Positions 46,362 through 52,765 of a stretch of 64,000 bases of DNA are shown one piece after another; position 1 is the first letter of the stretch; every line of letters begins with the position of its first letter. The notes under the pieces are model-generated. The model was not told the origin of the DNA. It made no database searches and worked only from the letters and a program-made list of their open reading frames with translations. The DNA is taken from assembly GCF_000010985.1 (NCBI RefSeq), contig NC_013940.1:186001-250000 (forward strand), read 5' to 3'. The position numbers and the translations under genes were made by a program. The stretch is from Deferribacter desulfuricans SSM1 (GTDB lineage: Bacteria > Chrysiogenota > Deferribacteres > Deferribacterales > Deferribacteraceae).

Positions 46362-46682
46362 ATAACCTCTTTAAAAATTATATTTTTGTTATACACTAAC
46401 CTATAATATTATATAACTAATCGTATCAAAAAATGATAATTTTTTTTATAATTTTTATAAAAATAATCTTTATTTATTGATTGATAATTTAATTGTTATT
46501 ATTATAACTTTATTTAGTTTGTGATTAATAATTAACATTCTAAAAATAATAACATATAGGTTTATATAGAAATACAAAATCTCTCACTTAATTTATATTT
46601 ATAATAATTTAACCTACAAAATATAACACTGTTTCACGTGAAACAAAATTTCTAACAACAGCAATAAATTATAATTTATCAA
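46362..46682. other. Intergenic region with parS
   Basis: AT-rich 321-base spacer between two minus-strand genes. It holds the parS site (listed separately). Apart from that I see nothing distinctive. Confidence 0.7.
46630..46645. promoter_or_regulatory. parS: parS partition site
   Basis: TGTTTCACGTGAAACA, a perfect 16-bp palindrome identical to the classical chromosomal-type parS bound by ParB. Only one copy was found. It lies about 4.5 kb left of parB (51123) and 40 bases beyond the stop of the Rep gene, on the other side of the origin region. ParB loaded here would spread across the origin. Confidence 0.93.
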
Positions 46683-47351
46683 TTATTTTTTAGATTTATA
46701 TAAAATAATATATTCCACTTTTCTATATTTATTACGCTCATATTTATAATTAATTTTATGACTTAATAAATCAGTTTGATTAATTTCATTGATACTTTTT
46801 TCTATAATAAATCTACAGAAATTCCTGTTGTTTAAAAAAACCGAATTATCTAATGTTAAAAGCTTTCTTAAAGTAGATAATTTGTACTTTATAACTGCCC
46901 TATTCTTAAATATAACTTTTGTCAGTAAATAGAATCTAAAGCTATAAAAGCTTTTAAATGAATTAAGAACTAAAACAGGTATTTCGATATTATAATTATA
47001 TTTAGTTACAATCTCATGGATCTTTTTGTTAACATAATAAAGAATATAATCCTTTCTTATAAAAATACCGTAAAAAATCTTTTTACTATTGTCTTTATAA
47101 TCTAATCTAATGTGTTCTAATGGCCTTTGATAGTTTTTTAGATAACGTAAAGATTCCTTTTTAAATTTATATCTATTCAATAATGTGGTTTTAGGCAATT
47201 TATCACTATTATCAATACTATTGAAATAATTATCAATCAAACATAACAGTAATTTATAAGCATTAATCGACTTAACAAAAACTTCCCTATTATCACCAGA
47301 TTTAAACCCTAGATTGTAAATAAATAAAGTTGAAACTTTCAATCTATCCAT
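46683..47351 (-). CDS. Plasmid replication initiator of the Rep_3 (RepB) type
   Basis: The 222-residue product has a C-terminal half that fits the second winged-helix domain of Rep_3 initiators: SFYSFRFYLLTKVIF, KYKLSTLRKLLTL, FLNNRNFCRFIIEKSINEIN, then KYERNKYRKVEYIILY. The family pattern is 's.ya.rLYe.l', 'l.elr..l', 'f...vl..ai.EIN', 'k.gRkv..i.f'. The first half could be the WH1 domain. Rep_3 proteins bind repeated sites in the origin. The gene is divergent from the DnaA-like gene across the repeat region. Its own promoter is so close that the mRNA may start at or next to the ATG. Confidence 0.65.
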   Translation of the reverse strand: MDRLKVSTLFIYNLGFKSGDNREVFVKSINAYKLLLCLIDNYFNSIDNSDKLPKTTLLNRYKFKKESLRYLKNYQRPLEHIRLDYKDNSKKIFYGIFIRKDYILYYVNKKIHEIVTKYNYNIEIPVLVLNSFKSFYSFRFYLLTKVIFKNRAVIKYKLSTLRKLLTLDNSVFLNNRNFCRFIIEKSINEINQTDLLSHKINYKYERNKYRKVEYIILYKSKK

Positions 47352-47356
47352 ATCTA

Positions 47357-47385
47357 ATTATTAATAAGACTTCATTAAATGTCAA
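47357..47385 (-). promoter_or_regulatory. Promoter of the rep gene (possibly leaderless transcript)
   Basis: On the minus strand, TTGACA (47385-47380), 17 bases, AATAAT (47362-47357). The start ATG (47351) lies six bases after the -10, so transcription would begin about at the start codon. No ribosome-binding site is visible before the ATG. Confidence 0.55.
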
Positions 47386-47540
47386 TAATTAATCAATTAT
47401 TAATTATCTACTTATAAATATTAATTAATTACAATTATAATATTATTAATGAAATAACAACTAAGCTAAAAGATTGGCTTTAGTTATTTTTTAAAATAAT
47501 TTTAAAACAAAAACCTAAAATTACACTCTTATTTTTTTAT

Positions 47541-47566
47541 TTATTCACATATTTACGTGTGAATAA
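47541..47566. promoter_or_regulatory. Inverted pair of DnaA-box-like sites
   Basis: TTATTCACA (47541-47549) and TGTGAATAA (47558-47566) form an inverted pair eight bases apart. Each differs by one base from the TTATCCACA DnaA consensus. Confidence 0.6.
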
Positions 47567-47693
47567 GAAAATTTGATTACTAAATAAGTCAAGTTATTTT
47601 TATTTATAAATATAATTAATAAGCTATAACATACCTAAGAATGCATAAGAAGTATCTATTCATAGATGAATAAACATATATATTCACGGATAA

Positions 47694-47702
47694 TTTTCCA
47701 CA
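47694..47702. promoter_or_regulatory. DnaA-box-like site
   Basis: TTTTCCACA, one mismatch from the DnaA consensus, just left of the first TTGCAT box. Confidence 0.5.
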
Positions 47703-47719
47703 AACAAGGAAAAATTATA

Positions 47720-47878
47720 TTGCATAACTATTATATTATTTGCATATAGTAAATAAAACATTGCATATATTATGTACAAAACTACATAAAAGAATTTCAT
47801 ACTTATTGCATTTAATACTTTTTATTTCCATATGCAATAAACGCAAAAATATATGCAATATAAAAAATATATATGCAA
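47720..47878. repeat. Facing arrays of 20-21-bp-spaced iterons
   Basis: Three direct TTGCAT boxes at 47720, 47740 and 47761 (spacing 20 and 21) face three direct ATGCAA boxes at 47832, 47853 and 47873 (spacing 21 and 20). One further TTGCAT at 47806 lies 26 bases before the reverse set. Two-helical-turn spacing is typical of plasmid iterons. Confidence 0.85.
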
Positions 47879-47928
47879 TAGATCTAAAAAGGAAATAATT
47901 ACTTAATAAAAAAGAAAAACAAGCAAAC

Positions 47929-47937
47929 TTATCCACA
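47929..47937. promoter_or_regulatory. Consensus DnaA box
   Basis: TTATCCACA, exact consensus, between the two clusters of TTGCAT boxes. The same 9-mer also occurs at 46336 and 814 inside genes, so a single hit alone proves little. Confidence 0.55.
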
Positions 47938-48030
47938 TATACACAGCAATATAATATTATTGTGTTTAAAAAACAAAATACAATAAAACAAAAACAATTA
48001 AACAACATTCAAAACAGTGCAAAAATAATA

Positions 48031-48571
48031 TTGCATTTGCTTTAAAAATATTATTAATGCAAATAAAAACATTGTATTTGACAATATATGTATAACATAG
48101 ACACTATATATACAAACTTAATTACATAAAATTTTATAATAAATCTCTTAAGTAATTAAAATGCAAATAGATACAAAACAAAAAATATTTGCATATACTT
48201 ATAGAAAAATCTAAATGCAAAAAAATAAATTGCATATAGATATAAATGCAAGATTATTTATTGCATATACAGTATAATCAATATCAACTGCAAACAAAAA
48301 ATAATCTATGCAATAAAAATATATGAAGTTAACTATTGCATTTATTCGATAATATCTTTAAATGCAATAAATTATATTGCATTTGCTTATAATTTAACTA
48401 CTCTGAATTTAATAAAAATTAACAAATACAATTTAAAAATTTAAATAATTATTTCACACCTTTTGCATATATACTGCATATTTTAGTTAATGCAATAAAA
48501 TATATTGCATTATTATATTAATCAACCTTATGCAATTGCATACAAACTATATGCAAAATTATATATTGCAT
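48031..48571. repeat. Cluster of paired inverted TTGCAT/ATGCAA boxes
   Basis: Nineteen boxes. Five pairs read ATGCAA-N9-TTGCAT (starts 48215, 48246, 48362, 48490, 48551). Three read TTGCAT-N20-ATGCAA (starts 48031, 48189, 48336; a fourth is at 47806). Two read ATGCAA-N22-TTGCAT (48161, 48308). One is a contiguous palindrome, ATGCAATTGCAT (48530). The last pair abuts the promoter of the dnaA-like gene. Confidence 0.85.
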
Positions 48572-48578
48572 AAAAAAC

Positions 48579-48606
48579 TTGTTTTTTAGAATTTTTATGC
48601 TATACT
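48579..48606 (+). promoter_or_regulatory. Promoter of the dnaA-like gene
   Basis: TTGTTT (48579-48584), 16 bases, TATACT (48601-48606) preceded by TGC, an extended -10. The last TTGCAT box (48566-48571) lies just upstream of the -35, so the initiator bound there could regulate its own gene. Confidence 0.6.
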
Positions 48607-48636
48607 TTACTAAAATAACATATAACAGGTATAGCT

Positions 48637-50244
48637 ATGAATGAAAATATAGAAAATACACCTGAAATACCTGAAATTATCAAAATAAAATGCGAAGGAA
48701 TAGAAGCTTTATTTCAAAAATATATAACAAAACTCGCAGATCCTCTAAATGATGAAAGAAATAAAAATAATTTCAGTATTATGGATATTTCTGCTTTAGC
48801 TAACATTAAAATTGATTGCATATATAAACAAGAAAACAATGAAGAAATCTATAATCTTATACTACATATAAATCCAACAATATATAAAAAACTAAATAAT
48901 GACACTGAAAAGAAAAAAAGAATTATCGATATAATAGAATTTATCTTAAATAGAATTAAACAAGCATTTAATATTGAAAAAATAAACTTTCAAATTGAAC
49001 AACAAATTTCCTATGAACAAATATTAGAGCCTAAAAATACTTTAATCATAAATGGTATAAAGGGAACCCCTCAATATACATTTGATAATTTTATCGTAGA
49101 TACTAGTAATGAATTAGCATATCACTATATTAAAAATATTGCCGAAAACAAACTACGAGATGGACTAACAGTTTTATTATATGGTCCTACTGGTTTAGGT
49201 AAATCTCATTTATTACATGCAATGATAAATGAAATGAAACAACATTATGAAGGAGTAGTAAATTTTTATACAGGAGAAATCTTTTTTAGCGAAGTAATGG
49301 ATGCATTTCGTAAAAAAGAAACATACATATTTAGAGAACAACAAATTGAAGCTGATATGCTAATTATAGACGACTTACATTTTGCTTTAAAAAAAGCAAA
49401 TGAAGGATTTATTAGTTTTTATAACAATATATTAAATGAACGAATTAACAGACAGAAATGGACACTACTTACAACTGATAGACACCCTGAAGATTATATT
49501 TTTGATATAGTTAATGATACTGTAAAAGAATACTATGAAACACTTATTCAAAATAATACTGATATTCAAACCTTAAACTTATATATTCCAGTAAGAGATG
49601 GAACTACAATAAAATACAAACTCCATGCAAGTTTTGTATCAAGACTTTTAAGTGGAATGGTATTAGAAATTGTAAAACCAACCTTTATGGCAAAAAAAAG
49701 ATTTTTCTGGAGTAGATTATCAAGTAAATATTTAAATAAAGACTATAGATTAACAGAAGAAGAAAATAGACTAATAGATATTTTTATATCTGAAGTTTCT
49801 AGTGATTTTAGATATCTAAATGGTATAGTTAATAAAGTTGGTTTTCGTATTTTAAATGAAAAAATAAGTCTTAAAGAAGCTTTAATTCAATCAATAAAAG
49901 ATTACTCTAACTTTGAAATTGATGATATTATAGTTAACAGACATGTTGAAGAAAAAAGTCTAAAATTAATTATAGAAAAATTATTAAATGGCTTACCTTA
50001 TACTTATGAAAGATTATTTTCAACAAAGCGAATTAATCCAGAACTAAAGAAAATAAGAGATCTAATTTTTTATATACTAATGGAAAAATATTTTTATAAA
50101 CAGAAACAGTTAGCTCAAGTTTTCAATACAGATATAACCACAATCTGGAGAGCCAGAAAAAATATTGAAAAAATAATAGAAAAACAACAAGACGAAGAAA
50201 CTATCAAACTTTATAATAAATTAATAAATAATGTATATAATTAA
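48637..50244 (+). CDS. DnaA-like AAA+ replication initiator with divergent DNA-recognition loop
   Basis: The 535-residue product has a central part that follows DnaA domain III closely: YTFDNFIVDTSNELAYHY, Walker A GPTGLGKS (183-190), Walker B MLIIDDLHFA (Asp245-Asp246), LLTTDRHPEDY and the Arg-bearing SRLLSGMVLEI. The C-terminus is a domain-IV-like HTH, QLAQVFNTDITTIWRARKNI. The signature D-H-T-T-V-x-H-A of ordinary DnaA is changed to D499-I-T-T-I-W-R-A, so another box than TTATCCACA is likely recognised. About 60 extra residues lie between the sensor regions. It should open the adjacent origin. It is followed by parAB on the same strand. Confidence 0.88.
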   Translation: MNENIENTPEIPEIIKIKCEGIEALFQKYITKLADPLNDERNKNNFSIMDISALANIKIDCIYKQENNEEIYNLILHINPTIYKKLNNDTEKKKRIIDIIEFILNRIKQAFNIEKINFQIEQQISYEQILEPKNTLIINGIKGTPQYTFDNFIVDTSNELAYHYIKNIAENKLRDGLTVLLYGPTGLGKSHLLHAMINEMKQHYEGVVNFYTGEIFFSEVMDAFRKKETYIFREQQIEADMLIIDDLHFALKKANEGFISFYNNILNERINRQKWTLLTTDRHPEDYIFDIVNDTVKEYYETLIQNNTDIQTLNLYIPVRDGTTIKYKLHASFVSRLLSGMVLEIVKPTFMAKKRFFWSRLSSKYLNKDYRLTEEENRLIDIFISEVSSDFRYLNGIVNKVGFRILNEKISLKEALIQSIKDYSNFEIDDIIVNRHVEEKSLKLIIEKLLNGLPYTYERLFSTKRINPELKKIRDLIFYILMEKYFYKQKQLAQVFNTDITTIWRARKNIEKIIEKQQDEETIKLYNKLINNVYN

Positions 50245-50263
50245 ATAAAAAGAGAGGATCAGG

Positions 50264-51121
50264 ATGGAAAAATTTGTACTTTCAGTAGCGTCACATAAGG
50301 GTGGGGTAGGGAAGACAACTTTATGTTTTGAATTACCATTTTTATTATTAGAGAGAGGTTATAAAAATATACTAATAATAGATCTTGATCCTCAAGCTAA
50401 TTTATCTGAAAAGTTTATTGATGACGAAGAAGTGAAAAGTAAACTATCAGTATCTGAATTTTTAAATTATGTAAATGAACATGAATTTACAAAAGATATG
50501 ATGATAACAGCTTTACAATTATTGGATGAAATAATTATAAAATACCCTTTTAAAAAAGACATTATTAGTGTTATCGGTTCTAACTTAACTTTAAGCAAAG
50601 TAAAATTAAAAATGCAAAATAACACAAATATTATTTTCAGAATTAAAGAAATTACGTCTATATTTTTTAAGGATTATGATGCTGTAATTATTGATTTACC
50701 ACCTAGTGTTGAATTTTTAACTATACTGGCTTTATCCATATCCACTCATTTTATTATTCCAACTACCTTAGATAGAGATTCTATCCAGGGTATTGATGAC
50801 ATATTATCCTTATATAATGAAATTCATAGATTTTATAATAAAAATCTTTCATTTGTAGGAATTATACCAACACTCGTAGATAATAGAACTTTAATAGATA
50901 AACATTTAAAAACAGCATTAAGAGAAGGCTATGCTAATAAAGTATTTCAATCCCAAATTAGTAGATCAACCAAAATAAGAGAATCGCTATCTTTTAAAAA
51001 ATATATTGGTGAAATGTATTCTCAAAACGAAAAAATAATCCAGGAATTAAATCTTTTTACTGATGAATTATTAACTAAAATAAAAAATAGTAATAAAAAT
51101 AGAGTAGGGCAGGTCAGTTAA
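50264..51121 (+). CDS. parA: ParA partition ATPase
   Basis: The 285-residue product is a deviant-Walker ParA/MinD-type ATPase that moves replicon copies apart. The P-loop is SHKGGVGKTTL with signature Lys12 and Lys17; Walker A' is IIDLDPQANLS; Walker B is AVIIDLPPSV. There is no N-terminal HTH, so it is unlikely to repress its own operon directly (the type Ib/chromosomal pattern). GAGAGGA precedes the ATG. It lies 19 bases after the dnaA-like gene and one base before parB, so one transcript from the origin promoter is likely. Confidence 0.95.
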   Translation: MEKFVLSVASHKGGVGKTTLCFELPFLLLERGYKNILIIDLDPQANLSEKFIDDEEVKSKLSVSEFLNYVNEHEFTKDMMITALQLLDEIIIKYPFKKDIISVIGSNLTLSKVKLKMQNNTNIIFRIKEITSIFFKDYDAVIIDLPPSVEFLTILALSISTHFIIPTTLDRDSIQGIDDILSLYNEIHRFYNKNLSFVGIIPTLVDNRTLIDKHLKTALREGYANKVFQSQISRSTKIRESLSFKKYIGEMYSQNEKIIQELNLFTDELLTKIKNSNKNRVGQVS

Positions 51122-51122
51122 A

Positions 51123-52109
51123 ATGAGTAAGAAGAAAAAATATGAAGATTTGCTGAAAGATAAATCTTTATTTAAAAAAAATACAGCTTCTGGTTTGTTA
51201 TCAAAAGATGCTAATTATAGAATTACCTTTGAAGATAAAAAATATTTTCAAGATGATATACCTATAGCTAAGATAAATATAAAACCACAAGTAAGACAAA
51301 AAATAGATACAGACTCTGAAAGCTATAGAGAGCTTGTAGAGAGTATTAGAAGAAGAGGGGTATTACAACCTATAATTGTAGTAAAAAGCGTTGAGAATGG
51401 AGAATACGAACTTGTAAGTGGAGAAAGAAGAGTAACCGCAGCTAAAGAATGTAGATATGAATTTATACCAGCTGTAATTTTTGAAGATTTAACGGAATCT
51501 GACATATTAGAAATTCAATTAATAGAAAATTTACAAAGAGAAGATTTAACCACATTTGAAAAAGCATTAGGATTAAAAACTTTAGCTGAAAAAATGTTTA
51601 AAGTGGACACTATTGATGAGCTAATTAAATTGTTATCAAATAAATTATTTTCCAAAAATAATAACTCTACTTCCACAGTGGAAGTGGACACAAATTATTC
51701 AATAAATTTACGTCAAATATATCGTTATGTGTTATTATTTGCTTTTCCTGAAGATTGTATTGAATTAGTTAAAAATAGTTCTAAATTTCCTGTAAGAGTT
51801 TTTGATATACTTTATAAATATAAAAATCATCCTGAAATAACTAATATTTTTAAATTAATAGCTGAAGGTAAATTAAACTCGACAAATTTAAATACATTTT
51901 TAAATAAATTAGATTCAAATATAAATAAAGAAGAACCAGCTAAAAAGAAAAGAATTAGAATTTATAACAAACTTAAAAAAATTGATACTAACTTTGATGA
52001 ACTATTAAAAGATGATTTAATTGTTAAAGATAAAAATAAAGCTGAAGAAATTATTAAACAAATAGAATATAAATTAAATCGTTTAAAAGAGAAATTATTC
52101 TCAAAATAA
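51123..52109 (+). CDS. parB: ParB partition protein with an insert in its HTH
   Basis: The 328-residue product is a CTP-dependent parS-binding clamp. The N-terminal domain has VRQKID, ESIRRRGVLQPIIV, SGERRVTAA (Glu101-Arg-Arg103) and IQLIENLQREDLTTFEKALG, all standard. The HTH region is split: between the first helix (IDELIKLLSNK) and the recognition helix (INLRQIYRYVLLFAFP) lies a low-complexity insert of about 18 residues (174-192, FSKNNNSTSTVEVDTNY). This insert is encoded by a perfect DNA palindrome that recurs after the gene. The C-terminal part is the dimerisation domain. ParA stop and ParB start are one base apart. Confidence 0.93.
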   Translation: MSKKKKYEDLLKDKSLFKKNTASGLLSKDANYRITFEDKKYFQDDIPIAKINIKPQVRQKIDTDSESYRELVESIRRRGVLQPIIVVKSVENGEYELVSGERRVTAAKECRYEFIPAVIFEDLTESDILEIQLIENLQREDLTTFEKALGLKTLAEKMFKVDTIDELIKLLSNKLFSKNNNSTSTVEVDTNYSINLRQIYRYVLLFAFPEDCIELVKNSSKFPVRVFDILYKYKNHPEITNIFKLIAEGKLNSTNLNTFLNKLDSNINKEEPAKKKRIRIYNKLKKIDTNFDELLKDDLIVKDKNKAEEIIKQIEYKLNRLKEKLFSK

Positions 52110-52246
52110 AATTCTCTTAAATTATCTTAAAATATAGTTACTAAAATATGATTATTAAGTGGACACTTTAAAAAATCGTATAATTTTTTATTAATAAAAG
52201 AAATTTTAACTATCATATTGGTTACTTCCACAGTGGAAGTGGACAC
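51601..52246. repeat. AAGTGGACAC repeats and a repeated 17-bp palindrome in and after parB
   Basis: AAGTGGACAC occurs at 51601, 51682, 52157 and 52237, all in the same orientation. The perfect palindrome ACTTCCACAGTGGAAGT occurs at 51669-51685 (inside parB) and 52224-52240 (downstream); both copies run directly into an AAGTGGACAC repeat. These are much richer in G+C than the surrounding DNA. They could be a second binding site for ParB or another replicon protein, or remnants of a small mobile sequence. Confidence 0.85.
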
Positions 52247-52475
52247 TTTTTCTAATTAAATTAAAATAAGTAAAAATATATTAATTTATATTATAAAGTT
52301 GTATTAAAAAATATTAAATATATCAATATATTATAAGTGTTTTTACTTAAAAATACAGTATATTATATGAAAAATAAGAAAATAAAAACAAAAATAAAAA
52401 TATATGAATAATAATAAAATTAAAAAACAGATATTTAAAATTTGTATAGAGTAAAATAAAGTAAGGAGGTGCAGT

Positions 52476-52517
52476 ATGAATAAAACAATTAATACAATAA
52501 GAATATTTTCCCAGTGA
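52476..52517 (+). CDS. Possible 13-residue leader peptide frame
   Basis: AAGGAGG five to eleven bases before an ATG opens 13 codons (MNKTINTIRIFSQ). Directly after its TGA another ATG (52518) opens 43 codons up to 52649. The ribosome-binding site is as strong as any in the window, but neither product is recognisable. It may be a leader peptide, a small protein or the remnant of a gene. Confidence 0.3.
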   Translation: MNKTINTIRIFSQ

Positions 52518-52567
52518 ATGATTTTAATTTGTATAAAGAAGATTTTAAAAATAATCAGTAGAACTCT

Positions 52568-52603
52568 CTCAGAAGCTATAGTTTCGATTCTGAGCGATTT
52601 TTT
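52568..52603 (+). terminator. Stem-loop with T-run after the short frame
   Basis: CTCAGAA (52568-52574) pairs perfectly with TTCTGAG (52588-52594), 13-base loop, then CGATTTTTT. It looks like an intrinsic terminator and would end transcripts coming from parB or a small RNA that includes the 13-codon frame. Confidence 0.65.
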
Positions 52604-52676
52604 ATGCTACCCTATTTTTCCTATTAGACAAATTAAAAAAATGCGTTAGAAAGCAAATGAGGGCTTTATAATAAAA

Positions 52677-52699
52677 AGCCTACCTGACAAAGGTAGGCT
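52677..52699 (-). terminator. Terminator of the ribonucleotide reductase gene
   Basis: AGCCTACCT (52677-52685) pairs perfectly with AGGTAGGCT (52691-52699), five-base loop. In the minus direction it is followed by UUUUU. It lies about 70 bases after the stop at 52766. Confidence 0.9.
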
Positions 52700-52765
52700 A
52701 TCATCAGGGGGTTAGAAAAAATCAATCATTAAAGAAACAATTTGCAAACTTTGTTTTTATATGAT

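Larger units (their letters stand above)
47352..48636. other. Replication origin region (1.3 kb non-coding, box-filled)
   Basis: Non-coding region between the divergent rep and dnaA-like genes. It contains 26 copies of TTGCAT or its reverse ATGCAA between 47720 and 48571, several host-type DnaA boxes near its left part, and long pure-A/T stretches suited to strand opening. Short reading frames that cross it are interrupted by the boxes and look spurious. The combination of initiator genes on both sides, boxes, parS and parAB makes this the origin of the replicon. Confidence 0.85.
52110..52765. other. Non-coding region after parB
   Basis: Convergent 656-base gap. It contains two of the AAGTGGACAC repeats with one palindrome, long A/T stretches, a very short frame with a strong ribosome-binding site (52476), a hairpin with T-run (52568-52603) and the terminator of the ribonucleotide reductase gene. 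I see no ordinary gene. Confidence 0.7.

Noticed and set aside
47736-48008. A 90-codon minus-strand frame inside the origin region
   Set aside because: It is composed of the TTGCAT boxes and A/T runs, has low-complexity Phe/Cys/Leu translation, no ribosome-binding site, and overlaps DnaA boxes and iterons.
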